A stretch of DNA of 64,000 nt. Origin: Couchioplanes caeruleus. GTDB taxonomy: Bacteria > Actinomycetota > Actinomycetes > Mycobacteriales > Micromonosporaceae. The DNA is taken from assembly GCF_003751945.1 (NCBI RefSeq), contig NZ_RJKL01000001.1:6076001-6140000 (forward strand), written 5' to 3'. This document shows, piece after piece, positions 27,343 to 35,192 of the stretch. Both the position numbers and the translations under genes were made by a program. Position 1 is the first letter of the stretch. Each line of letters opens with the position of its first letter. Under the pieces are notes generated by a model. It saw nothing but the letters and a program-made list of their open reading frames with translations. It was not told the DNA's origin and made no database searches.

Positions 27343-28584
27343 TCAACCGGCCGCCACTCGGGCTTGCAGGCGCTCCTTGGCCGCCGGCCATTCGTCGACC
27401 GTCATCGCGAACAGCACCGTGTCGCGCCAGGTGCCGTCCGGTCGCAGGCGGTGCCGCCGGATCAGGCCGTCCCGGCTTGCTCCGAGGCGTGCGATGGCTT
27501 GCTGGGACCGTTCGTTGCGGATGTCGGTGTACCAGAACACCCGTCCGGCCCCGAGCACCTCGAAGGCCCGCTCGAGTAGCAGCAGTTTGGCCTCCGTGTT
27601 CACGCCGGTGCGCCACCAGCGGCGGCCGAGGATGGTGTGTCCGATCGCCAGGGCTCCTCCCTTCTCGTCGACGTCGTGGTAGCTCGTCATGCCCATCACC
27701 TTGCCGGTGGCCGGATCGCATTGCGCCCACGTCACGCGCTCACCCGACCACTGGTGGCGTGTGGCGAGCGTGACGTGTTCGGCCATCGCTTCGCGGGTGC
27801 TCGGCCTTGGCGTCGGGAGGAACTGCCACACCTCGTCGTCTGCTAGTGCCGCCATCAGGCCGTCCACGTGTGCCGGTGAAAGTGGCTCCAGCGAGACGTG
27901 CTTTCCGCGCATCGGCACTGCCGTCGTCCACGGCGAGTGCGGCGCGTGGGGGAGGTAGGACGGGATCGCCGACTCCACTCCCGTGTCCGGCTGTGGCAGT
28001 CCCGCGACGCGCTGCAACGGGAGCACTCCCGCCCAATGGGGCAGCGGTAGGTCTTCGGGATCGTCGACCACTCCGCCTTCCCGTAGCCGTACCGAAACCT
28101 CTGTCAACGGCAGTGAGAGAACGACGGTGGTCGCCAACTCCCGGCTCGTCGGTGGGCGGCTTTCGGCCGCTCGGCCCGCTCCCAGCTTCTCCACCAGGGC
28201 CGACATCGCGGCCTTCTTCTCGCTCTCGTCGCCGATCGGCTTGGCGACTCCGTGCGCCACCAGGGACCGGTAGTTGGCACTGTGGTGAAACTGCGAGCGG
28301 GCGTAGACCAGCCCGTCCAGCAAGGTCACGGAGACGCACACCCGCACGCCGTCGGCTCGCGCCGTCAGGCCCAGCCGGCCGCCCGTCGAGGCATGCAAAT
28401 AGAGCGTGTCGCCGACGCGGACATGCATGGTGGGCAGCACCCGGGGCTCTCCGTCAACCACGAACGCCACCGTGCAGTCATAGGCCTCGTCGAGGATCGC
28501 GTGTGCCGAGCCGCGCTCGTAGCGCATGCGGTCGCGATGGCGCGTCGCGGTCGTGCGGGCGGTGAGCTGGTAGAGGTCGGTCAC
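27343..28584 (-). CDS. Fused pyridoxamine-phosphate-oxidase-like and GNAT protein
   Basis: The 413-residue protein joins two domains. Residues 1-205 form a flavin/F420-binding split barrel of the pyridoxamine 5'-phosphate oxidase superfamily (RHRDRMRYERGSAHAILDE, TLYLHASTGGRLGL, VVLSLPLTEVSVRLREGGVVDD). Residues 225-405 form a GNAT acetyltransferase of the RimJ type (MRGKHVSLEPLSPAHVDGL, GRRWWRTGVNTEAKLLLLERAFE, RNERSQQAIARLGASRDG). The N-terminal part resembles proteins related to nitroimidazole-resistance families rather than true PdxH. Function is unknown. It is divergent from a MocR-type regulator with only 46 bp between, around an 18-bp palindrome, so it is probably that regulator's target. 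Confidence 0.85.
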   Translation of the reverse strand: MTDLYQLTARTTATRHRDRMRYERGSAHAILDEAYDCTVAFVVDGEPRVLPTMHVRVGDTLYLHASTGGRLGLTARADGVRVCVSVTLLDGLVYARSQFHHSANYRSLVAHGVAKPIGDESEKKAAMSALVEKLGAGRAAESRPPTSRELATTVVLSLPLTEVSVRLREGGVVDDPEDLPLPHWAGVLPLQRVAGLPQPDTGVESAIPSYLPHAPHSPWTTAVPMRGKHVSLEPLSPAHVDGLMAALADDEVWQFLPTPRPSTREAMAEHVTLATRHQWSGERVTWAQCDPATGKVMGMTSYHDVDEKGGALAIGHTILGRRWWRTGVNTEAKLLLLERAFEVLGAGRVFWYTDIRNERSQQAIARLGASRDGLIRRHRLRPDGTWRDTVLFAMTVDEWPAAKERLQARVAAG

Positions 28585-28604
28585 CGGATGCTCCTTGCCA
28601 GATT

Positions 28605-28622
28605 TTCTGTACTAGTACAGAA
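28605..28622. promoter_or_regulatory. 18-bp palindromic operator
   Basis: TTCTGTACT and its complement AGTACAGAA form a perfect palindrome centred on CTAG in the 46-bp divergent gap. Its position between the MocR-type regulator and the oxidase-GNAT gene makes it the likely binding site for the regulator. Confidence 0.75.
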
Positions 28623-28630
28623 TCGACACT

Positions 28631-29977
28631 GTGACAGAACAATACCAGGTGACCGGCTCGACCGCCGCAGCGATTTCCGGGAGCATCGAGGCCGGCGTTC
28701 GCCGGGGCGACTGGGTCTGGGGGGAGGCGTTGCCGCCGATCCGGGTCCTCGCCGACGAGTTGCACGTCAGTCCCGCCACGGTGTCGAAGGCTTATGCGGA
28801 CCTGCGCCAACGCGGCATTGTGGAGACCTCTGGCCGGCGCGGCACGCGCATCCGGTCGCGTCCGCCGATCGGCGGTGCGCGTGCGGCTCTGCGGCTGCCC
28901 GTGCCGGCCGGCGCCCTGGACCTGTCGTCGGGTGATCCGGACGTCCGGCTGCTGCCCGCGCTCGGTCCGCACTTGCGGGTGGTGTCCGATGAGGTCGGAG
29001 CGCCGGGAGGTTATGCGGCCGCCGACGCGATGCCCGAGCTCGTCGATGCGGCGGGTCCGCGCCTCGAGGCCGACGGCGTCCCGGTGGCCGCCGGGGCGAT
29101 CACCGTCACCAACGGCACACTCGACGCCATCGAACGCCTGCTCACCACTCATCTGCGCCCCGGCGACGCGGTGGCCGTGGAAGATCCCGGCTGGGCGAAT
29201 CTGCTCGATCTGCTCGCCGCGCTCGGCCTGACTCCCCTGCCGGTCGCGATGGACGACGAAGGTCCGCTCCCCGACCGGTTGTTGGACGCTATCGCCTCCG
29301 GGGCGCGCGCGGTCGTCATCACCACCCGTGCCCAGAATCCGACCGGCGCGGCGGTCACCACTGAGCGTGCGGCCGCCCTGCGCAAGGTGTTGTCCTTCCG
29401 GCCCGAGGTGCTGCTCATCGAGGACGACCATGCCGCCGAGTTGTCCGGCGTGCCGTTGCACTGCCTGAGCGGTGCCACCACCGCCTGGGCGTTCGTCCGG
29501 TCGGCGTCCAAACCGTTCGGGCCCGATCTCCGGATCGCCGTGATGGCCGGGGACGAGGCGACCATCGCGCGGGTGGCCGGCCGCATGCGGATCGGCACCG
29601 GCTGGGTTTCCACGCTGCTGCAGCGTCTGCTGCTCCGGCTCTGGCGAGACGAGGATGTCGCTGCCCAGATCGCCGCGGCCGGCAGGAGCTACGACCACCG
29701 TCGCGACACATTGCGGCACGCACTGACCTCCCGGGGGGTCAAGGCCTACGGCACCACAGGCATCAATCTCTGGGTACGCACACCCGACGAGACCCGGCTG
29801 ATCACCGCACTGAGGGACGCCGGATACGCGGTGGCGCCCGGATCGTTGTTCCGCATGGACGCGCCCCCTGGCGTACGGATCACCGTCAGTCCTCTCGACG
29901 ACGAGGCGATCGAGCCGCTCGCCGACATCGTGGCGGCTGCCGCCTACCCGCCCGGCGTGAGCATCGTGGGTCGATGA
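28631..29977 (+). CDS. MocR-type regulator (GntR winged helix plus aminotransferase fold)
   Basis: The 448-residue protein has an N-terminal GntR winged helix (about 12-75, with GEALPPIRVLADELHVSPATVSKAYADL) followed by a fold-type I aminotransferase domain. The PLP-binding lysine is present as K294 in VRSASKPFGPDLR, and QNPTGA and IEDDHAAELSG match the cofactor pocket. MocR proteins use bound PLP or a PLP adduct as effector; PdxR members control vitamin B6 genes, others control GABA or antibiotic genes. The divergent neighbour contains an oxidase domain of the pyridoxamine-phosphate oxidase fold, which fits but does not prove a B6 link. GTG 28631 lies 8 nt past the palindrome. Confidence 0.88.
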   Translation: MTEQYQVTGSTAAAISGSIEAGVRRGDWVWGEALPPIRVLADELHVSPATVSKAYADLRQRGIVETSGRRGTRIRSRPPIGGARAALRLPVPAGALDLSSGDPDVRLLPALGPHLRVVSDEVGAPGGYAAADAMPELVDAAGPRLEADGVPVAAGAITVTNGTLDAIERLLTTHLRPGDAVAVEDPGWANLLDLLAALGLTPLPVAMDDEGPLPDRLLDAIASGARAVVITTRAQNPTGAAVTTERAAALRKVLSFRPEVLLIEDDHAAELSGVPLHCLSGATTAWAFVRSASKPFGPDLRIAVMAGDEATIARVAGRMRIGTGWVSTLLQRLLLRLWRDEDVAAQIAAAGRSYDHRRDTLRHALTSRGVKAYGTTGINLWVRTPDETRLITALRDAGYAVAPGSLFRMDAPPGVRITVSPLDDEAIEPLADIVAAAAYPPGVSIVGR

Positions 29978-30058
29978 CGGTGACTGGTCCGCCGCGTTCA
30001 TCCCCGTTCAGGTGATACCGCCGGGCGTGGACGGCACGCGAACGGGTAGAACGGTGGA

Positions 30059-30721
30059 ATGCCAAGGACCGAAGCGCCGATCGGGGCACAGCATTTCGTT
30101 CCGCCGCGAGCGCACGAGCTCGACGAGCTCAAGGCCGCCGCGGCCCACTGTGAGGGCTGCGAGCTCTATCAGAACGCCACGCAGACGGTATTCGGCCGCG
30201 GTGACGCCCATGCCCGCGTGGTCTTCGTCGGCGAGCAGCCCGGTGACGTCGAGGACCAGAAGGGCCTGCCGTTCGTCGGTCCGGCCGGTCGGCTGCTGCG
30301 CGAGGCGGTCGACGACGCGGGCATCGATCCGGGCCACGTCTACATCACCAACGCGGTCAAGCACTTCCGCTTCGAACTGCGCGGCAAGCGACGCATCCAC
30401 CAGAGTCCGGGACCCGCCCACATCACGGCCTGCCGTCCCTGGCTCGTCGCGGAATTCGCCCTGCTCAAACCGGAGCTCCTGGTCGTGCTGGGCGCCACGG
30501 CGGCCAAGGCCCTGCTCGGCCCGTCGTTCCGGGTCACCCGATCCAGGGGCCAGCTCATGCCGTGGCCGGCGTCCGCGCAGCATCCCGGGGACTTCCCGGT
30601 CGCGGAGATCCAGGCGCTCGCGACCATCCATCCCTCGGCCGTGCTGCGGGCCGATGATCGGGATGCCGCGTACCAGAGCCTGGTCGACGACCTCAAGGTG
30701 GCCGCGACAGCCCTGGCCTGA
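30059..30721 (+). CDS. udgX: UdgX family uracil-DNA binding/cross-linking protein
   Basis: UdgX is an actinobacterial member of the uracil-DNA glycosylase superfamily that becomes covalently attached to DNA at uracil sites through a histidine in its KRRIH loop. The 220-residue protein carries that loop as K110-R111-R112-I113-H114-QSP, the motif A region GEQPGDVEDQKGLPFVGPAG, and the C-terminal IHPSAVLR motif. Cysteines C31, C34 and C125 fit iron-sulfur ligands; the position where family 4 enzymes have a fourth cysteine reads VKH102F. It lies about 530 bp upstream of recA, among repair genes. Confidence 0.93.
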   Translation: MPRTEAPIGAQHFVPPRAHELDELKAAAAHCEGCELYQNATQTVFGRGDAHARVVFVGEQPGDVEDQKGLPFVGPAGRLLREAVDDAGIDPGHVYITNAVKHFRFELRGKRRIHQSPGPAHITACRPWLVAEFALLKPELLVVLGATAAKALLGPSFRVTRSRGQLMPWPASAQHPGDFPVAEIQALATIHPSAVLRADDRDAAYQSLVDDLKVAATALA

Positions 30722-30836
30722 CATTTGAGCACTTTGTGCGAGTTGCTGGTCAGTGTCGTCTCTCTCGGTGGGCGTGGTGATCCAGGTCTCTCGGGGCGGC
30801 TCCGGGCGACATCTCCGGTCCTTCCGGCCTCGCGAG

Positions 30837-30842
30837 TAGGCT
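30837..30842 (+). promoter_or_regulatory. -10 element for leaderless DUF3046 transcript
   Basis: TAGGCT ends exactly 6 nt before GTG 30849, so the transcript is predicted to start at the start codon; no ribosome-binding site is visible. Confidence 0.6.
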
Positions 30843-30848
30843 CTTGCC

Positions 30849-31049
30849 GTGCGGTTGACGGATTTCTGGCAGCGCCTCGAGCAGGCCTTCGGGCCCGCCT
30901 ATGCGCGCAGTCTCGCCGCCGATCACGCCTTCGCGGACCTCGGTGGACGGACGATCGACGAGGCCATAGCCCGGGGTGTCGAGACGGCTACGATCTGGCG
31001 CGCCGTGGTGGCCGCGTACTCCGATCGGGTGCCTGCGCGCCTGCGCTGA
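30849..31049 (+). CDS. DUF3046 small protein
   Basis: The 66-residue protein (MRLTDFWQRLEQAFGPAYA at the N-terminus, then DLGGRTIDEAIARGVE and WRAVVAAY) is a clear DUF3046 member. The family is restricted to actinobacteria and typically sits directly upstream of recA, as here. The function is unknown; length and motif are normal. The start at GTG 30849 is supported by a -10 box placed for a leaderless transcript. Only 8 bp separate its stop from the first SOS-like element of recA. Confidence 0.9.
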   Translation: MRLTDFWQRLEQAFGPAYARSLAADHAFADLGGRTIDEAIARGVETATIWRAVVAAYSDRVPARLR

Positions 31050-31057
31050 ACACCTTT

Positions 31058-31103
31058 CGTACGTTTGTTCTGGCGTGTCGCTCGAGCGTCGAACAGGTGT
31101 TCG
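31058..31103 (+). promoter_or_regulatory. LexA-binding SOS boxes upstream of recA
   Basis: CGAACAGGTGTTCG at 31090-31103 matches the actinobacterial SOS consensus (CGAAC-N4-GTTCG) at every position. A second, weaker element CGTACGTTTGTTCT at 31058-31071 closely resembles one of the elements in the lexA control region. LexA binding here should repress recA until DNA damage. Confidence 0.9.
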
Positions 31104-31157
31104 GCTATTGTCCTCAGCGACGTGGTCATCCACAGCTCAGGGCCGGGCGGTCGTTTT

Positions 31158-31180
31158 CTGTCAGACCCAACGTCTAGCGT
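31158..31180 (+). promoter_or_regulatory. Candidate LexA-independent damage promoter of recA
   Basis: CTGTCAGAC, 8 nt, then TAGCGT fits the RecA-NDp layout known from mycobacteria (TTGTCRGTG-N8-TANNNT), which is activated by PafBC after DNA damage. It lies 68 bp upstream of the recA start codon. Confidence 0.55.
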
Positions 31181-31247
31181 GACCCGCGTGGTGAACAGAA
31201 GCTCTTCGGCGAAGACGCCTGCGAAGTCGAGTACAGGGGTGGCGGAC

Positions 31248-32294
31248 ATGGTGGCAGGACCTGACCGGGACAAAGCTCTCGATCTGGCGTTGGCGCAGAT
31301 CGACAAGCAATTCGGCAAGGGCTCGGTGATGCGACTGGGGGAGCGGCCGGTCGTGCAGACCGCCGTCATCCCGACCGGCTCCATCGCCCTGGATGTGGCG
31401 CTCGGCGTCGGCGGCCTGCCGCGCGGCCGCGTCATCGAGGTCTACGGGCCCGAGTCCAGCGGTAAGACGACGGTGGCCCTGCATGCGGTGGCCAACGCCC
31501 AGCGGGCCGGCGGCATCGCGGCTTTCATCGACGCCGAGCACGCCCTCGATCCGGAATATGCCCGCGCCCTCGGCGTGGACACCGACGCCCTGCTTGTCTC
31601 GCAGCCCGACACCGGTGAGCAGGCGCTCGAGATCGCGGACATGCTGATCCGCTCCGGCGCGCTCGACATCATCGTCATCGACTCGGTGGCGGCCCTCGTG
31701 CCCCGCGCCGAGATCGAAGGCGAGATGGGCGACAGTCACGTCGGTCTCCAGGCCCGCCTGATGAGCCAGGCGCTCCGGAAGATCACCGGTGTTCTGAACA
31801 ACTCCGGCACGACCGCCATCTTCATCAACCAGCTCCGCGAGAAGATCGGCGTCATGTTCGGCTCCCCCGAGACGACGACGGGTGGCCGCGCGCTGAAGTT
31901 CTACTCGTCGGTGCGCCTCGACGTGCGCCGCATCGAGAGCCTCAAGGACGGCACGGACGTGGTCGGCAACCGCACCCGCGTCAAGGTCGTCAAGAACAAG
32001 GTCGCGGCGCCGTTCAAGCAGGCCGAGTTCGACATCATGTACGGCAAGGGCATCTCCCGCGAGGGCTCTCTGATCGACGTGGGCGTCGAGCAGAGCATCA
32101 TTCGCAAGTCCGGCGCCTGGTACACGTACGACGGTGACCAGCTCGGCCAGGGCAAGGAGAAGGCCCGCGAGTTCCTGAAGGAGAACCCGGACGTCGCCGC
32201 CGAGATCGAGAAGAAGATCCTCGAGAAGCTCGGCGTCGGCCAGACCAGCGGTGACGCCGCGGGTGGGCCGGAACTTCCGCCGGTCGACTTCTGA
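31248..32294 (+). CDS. recA: Recombinase RecA
   Basis: RecA forms ATP-dependent filaments on single-stranded DNA, drives strand exchange and stimulates LexA self-cleavage. The 348-residue protein has Walker A GPESSGKT (67-74), the [13 protein letters not shown] block, the [20 protein letters not shown] region with Walker B and loop L1, the [25 protein letters not shown] segment split over L2, and an acidic C-terminal tail with normal length. No intein is present. ATG 31248 has AGGGG 8 nt upstream and gives [15 protein letters not shown], the expected N-terminus; the 61-residue upstream extension is rejected. A hairpin follows at 32379-32408, and recX comes 332 bp later. Confidence 0.97.
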   Translation: MVAGPDRDKALDLALAQIDKQFGKGSVMRLGERPVVQTAVIPTGSIALDVALGVGGLPRGRVIEVYGPESSGKTTVALHAVANAQRAGGIAAFIDAEHALDPEYARALGVDTDALLVSQPDTGEQALEIADMLIRSGALDIIVIDSVAALVPRAEIEGEMGDSHVGLQARLMSQALRKITGVLNNSGTTAIFINQLREKIGVMFGSPETTTGGRALKFYSSVRLDVRRIESLKDGTDVVGNRTRVKVVKNKVAAPFKQAEFDIMYGKGISREGSLIDVGVEQSIIRKSGAWYTYDGDQLGQGKEKAREFLKENPDVAAEIEKKILEKLGVGQTSGDAAGGPELPPVDF

Positions 32295-32626
32295 TCGACC
32301 GCCCGCGGACCCGTCGCGTTCCGGTAGCGCGGCATCCTGGGGCCTCGCGGCCACGCCATCCTGGCGCCTCCCGGCTGCGCCCTCCCTGGCCATCCGGCCG
32401 GGGAGGGCGGGACGGGCTCCCCGGCGAGAGCGCTCGACCTCTCCTTCCGTGCCCAGACGCCGAGCCGGGCCCGCGGCGCGACGGCCGCGGCCACTCCGGG
32501 ATGGCGGGCTGCCCTGCGGTTCGCGTGGCCAGGCCGCCCTGCGGTCCATCCGGGCCGGCTGTCTCAGGCCGCACCGGGCTGCGACGATCACCGCGAGCGA
32601 GCGTAGGACTGAGGAGGCGTCGAGCG
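32295..32626 (+). terminator. recA-recX gap with terminator/attenuator hairpin
   Basis: In this 332-bp gap, GCCCTCCC (32379-32386) pairs with GGGAGGGC (32401-32408), extended inward by TGGCC/GGCCG. About 24-bp imperfect repeats with the core GCCATCCTGG lie just upstream at 32330-32380. I see no gene. The hairpin may reduce read-through from recA into recX. Confidence 0.55.
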
Positions 32627-33391
32627 ATGGCCGGACGACGTGGGGCGCGAGCCGGGCGAGGCTGGGATGCGATCCCTTTCCGCTCCACTGAAGAGGAGTC
32701 CGCCGACGGCACCGCCACCGGAGCTCGGGCGTCTGATCGCAACGGTTCGGGCAGGGGGCGTGCAACCGCGCCGGATGCATCCGCGTGGGCGACCGGAAGC
32801 GGACGTGGTCGTCGAGGCGCGGGTGCGGGCGCGGAACAACCCTCCGCGCCACCGAAGTCGGAGTCCGAGTTGGCGCGCGAGATCTGCCTTCGACAGCTCG
32901 CCGGCCGTCCTCGGACTCGCGCCGAACTCGCCAAGGTGCTGGTCCGGAAGGAGATCTCCGAAGAGGTCATCGCCGAGGTTCTCGACCGCTACGACGAGGT
33001 CGGCATCATCGACGACGCCGCATTCGCCCGGGCATGGGTGTCCAGCCGTCACCACGGTCGAGGTCTTGCCCGGCGGGCGTTGGCCAACGAGCTCCGCCAG
33101 CGTGGCGTCGACGCCGAGGTGGCGACCGAGGCGCTGGAGACCCTCGACGAGGACGCGGAAGCAGCGACCGCTCGTGCCCTGGTCGACCGGAAGCTTCGTG
33201 CCGCGACGGGAACGCCGGACCAGATCTTTCGCCGCCTGGTCGGCATGCTGGCGCGCAAGGGTTACCCCGCAGGTGTGGCGATCCGCGCCGTCAAGGACGC
33301 GCTCGCGGCCCGGGACGCCGAAGCCGCGGAGTTCGCCGATCAGATCGACGCCGACGCCTTGGCCGAGCAGGAGGGCGACACCCTCACGTAG
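32627..33391 (+). CDS. recX: Regulatory protein RecX
   Basis: RecX binds RecA filaments and inhibits their growth and ATPase activity. The 254-residue protein has a disordered Gly/Arg/Ser-rich N-terminal extension of about 80 residues, longer than in most homologues, and then the three-helix repeats of RecX (ELAREICLRQLAGRPRTRAEL, VIAEVLDRYDEVGIIDD, AFARAWVSSRHHGRGLARRALANELRQRGV in consecutive pieces). ATG 32627 is preceded by a strong GAGGAGG site. It has its own leader gap from recA, unlike the overlapping arrangement seen in some actinobacteria. Confidence 0.93.
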   Translation: MAGRRGARAGRGWDAIPFRSTEEESADGTATGARASDRNGSGRGRATAPDASAWATGSGRGRRGAGAGAEQPSAPPKSESELAREICLRQLAGRPRTRAELAKVLVRKEISEEVIAEVLDRYDEVGIIDDAAFARAWVSSRHHGRGLARRALANELRQRGVDAEVATEALETLDEDAEAATARALVDRKLRAATGTPDQIFRRLVGMLARKGYPAGVAIRAVKDALAARDAEAAEFADQIDADALAEQEGDTLT

Positions 33392-33889
33392 TCATCGCCC
33401 GCACGGGCGCGGCGCTTGGTGGTCGCTCCTGCCGCCTCGATCGCCTTCGGGTCGCGCGGGCCTCCTGCCGGCGTCGCGACCACTGCGAAGGTCAGCGAAA
33501 TGGCACGTCGACGGTCGCTGTTTCAGTGAATCGGCGCACCGGATCGGTCCGGGACATGTCCTGGGAATGGCGCCAAAAGCGGAACGTCGGTACATGCTCG
33601 ACGGCGGTCCTTCACCGCGTCGAGCTGAGGCCGCAGGAACAGCCCACGCGCGGCGGTGTGGTGAAGGTGCGAGCGTCGGTGACGGCACGGAGTGTCCGCT
33701 GCCTGTAGGTGGTCGAGTGCATTCGTTCCGTGTGGAACATCAATCGGCATTCCCAAGGAGTGTCCGTCTTGAGCGCTATTGTCGCCCGTGAATGGAAGTG
33801 GTCCGGTGGTTGTCGGTAATCTTCCCGCCGGACTTACGCACGCGATTGTCCACTGAAGACCGATTCAGCTCGAAAGTACGGGGAGGAAC
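33392..33889 (+). other. Gap between recX and the LAXTG protein gene
   Basis: This 498-bp stretch has no supportable gene. A 50-codon frame from ATG 33556 (MSWEWRQKRNVG...) has moderately biased third positions but no ribosome-binding site or recognised similarity. GGACATGTCC at 33552-33561 is a 10-bp palindrome, and TTGTCCACT near 33846 resembles a DnaA box. The promoter of the downstream gene must lie near 33800-33880. Confidence 0.3.
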
Positions 33890-34834
33890 ATGCGAACCAG
33901 TCAACTCGCGCGCCGTCGTGGCGTGCGCGCAGCAGTACGGCTCGGCGTCGTCGTCGGTGCCGTGGGTGTCGCCGGTCTGGCGGGCGTCACCTCTGCTGCT
34001 GCCTCCACTACTGAGTTCAACGCCCTCGGCGTGGTGGCGCTCGCCGAGCCGGCCGCCGCGGCCGATGACGACTCGGCCACCTCCGAGGTCGCCGAGGAGG
34101 CCAAGGCCCCCGGTGACGACGACCCGGAAAGCCCGGGCGGCGGTGCAGGTGGCACCCCGGACAACCCCGGTGACGACACCCCGGACAACCCCGGCGGGGG
34201 TGGCACGGACAGCCCCGGCGGCGGCGACACCGGTGGTGGTGACACGGGCGGTGGTGACACCGGTGGTGACACGGGCGGCGGTGACACCGGCACCGGCAAC
34301 CCTGGGGGTGGTGACGCCGGTGGTGGTGGCACGGGCGGCGGTGACACCGGCACCGGCAACCCTGGGGGTGGTGACGCCGGTGGTGGTGGCACCGGCAATC
34401 CCGGCGGTGGTGACGCCGGTGGCGGCGGCACCGGCAACCCCGGCGGCGGTGACACCGGTGGTGGCACGGGCAACCCTGGCGGTGGCGCCGGCAATCCCGG
34501 TGGGGGAAGCCCGGGTGAAACGCCTGGGGGCGGCGGCGGTGACCCGACCAACCCGACGGATCCGGTCACTCCGGACTCCGGTGCGGGCGCCGGCTCCGGC
34601 GGCGGCGACAACGGCGGCTCCGGCGAGGGCTCTGGTGGCGCCAACGGTGGCGGGAGCGGCAGCGGTACGAACGCCAGCGGTAGCCAGGGCAGTTCCTACT
34701 CGGGCGGTTCCGGTGGCCTTGCGGTCACCGGTACCGACATCGTCACCATCGCGGGCGTGGGTACCGCGATCGCCGCAGGTGGCGTCGGCCTCATCCTGAT
34801 GACGCGACGTCGCCGTAACGCTGAAGCGGAGTGA
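33890..34834 (+). CDS. LAXTG-anchored Gly-rich surface protein
   Basis: The 314-residue protein has a signal peptide (about 1-38), an acidic segment, a stalk of about 200 residues built from repeats such as GGGDTGGG, GNPGGGDAGGGGTG and DNPGG, and a complete sorting signal: LAVTG, a hydrophobic span (TIAGVGTAIAAGGVGLILM) and TRRRRNAEAE. LAXTG is the motif used by class E sortases, so the protein should be covalently bound to peptidoglycan. No class E sortase gene is in the window. The stalk probably holds the N-terminus away from the wall. GGGAGGAAC lies just before ATG 33890. The last codons and stop seed a 32-bp tandem array. Confidence 0.88.
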   Translation: MRTSQLARRRGVRAAVRLGVVVGAVGVAGLAGVTSAAASTTEFNALGVVALAEPAAAADDDSATSEVAEEAKAPGDDDPESPGGGAGGTPDNPGDDTPDNPGGGGTDSPGGGDTGGGDTGGGDTGGDTGGGDTGTGNPGGGDAGGGGTGGGDTGTGNPGGGDAGGGGTGNPGGGDAGGGGTGNPGGGDTGGGTGNPGGGAGNPGGGSPGETPGGGGGDPTNPTDPVTPDSGAGAGSGGGDNGGSGEGSGGANGGGSGSGTNASGSQGSSYSGGSGGLAVTGTDIVTIAGVGTAIAAGGVGLILMTRRRRNAEAE

Positions 34835-35060
34835 CGAGAGGTCGCCTTTTCAGGCAGATGGAGTGACGCGGCGTCGCCGCTCCGGATACATGGGGTGACG
34901 CGGTGAAATCGCTCCGAGTGGATGGGGTGACGCGGTGAAATCGCTCCGAGTAGATGGGGTGACGCGGTGAAATCGCTCCGAGTTGATGGAGTGACGTGGC
35001 ATCGCAGCTCCGAGGAGTCGCAGTGATGGTGTGCTATCGCTTCGAGGAGTTGCAGTGATG
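34800..35060 (+). repeat. 32-bp tandem array in exact register with the LAXTG gene stop codon
   Basis: TGA occurs at 34800, 34832, 34864, 34896, 34928, 34960, 34992, 35024 and 35056, always 32 nt apart. The first lies inside codons for MTR, the second is the stop codon itself. Units starting at 34896, 34928 and 34960 are nearly identical (GTGACGCGGTGAAATCGCTC core); flanking units are more diverged. The array fills the gap up to the next gene's promoter. Confidence 0.93.
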
Positions 35061-35192
35061 CAGAGCCGCCGCCCCGAATGCCACTTGTGCCTCCGATGAT
35101 GGACCCGCGGCCCGCCTGGGCTGCGGGTCTATTCCTTCCCGCGGATCTTGGTGGCCGTTGCCACTCCGGCCGGACTGGTAACCTGCATCGTC

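Noticed and set aside
31065..31247. 61-residue N-terminal extension of RecA
   Set aside because: It runs through the promoter and SOS-box region, and ATG 31248 has a good ribosome-binding site and the conserved N-terminus.
33556..33708. Possible 50-residue protein MSWEWRQKRNVG... after recX
   Set aside because: Codon bias is only moderate, no ribosome-binding site is present, and I recognise no homologue.
34205..34510. CRISPR-like regular repeats
   Set aside because: They are in-frame Gly-rich codons of the LAXTG surface protein, with no spacers of uniform length.
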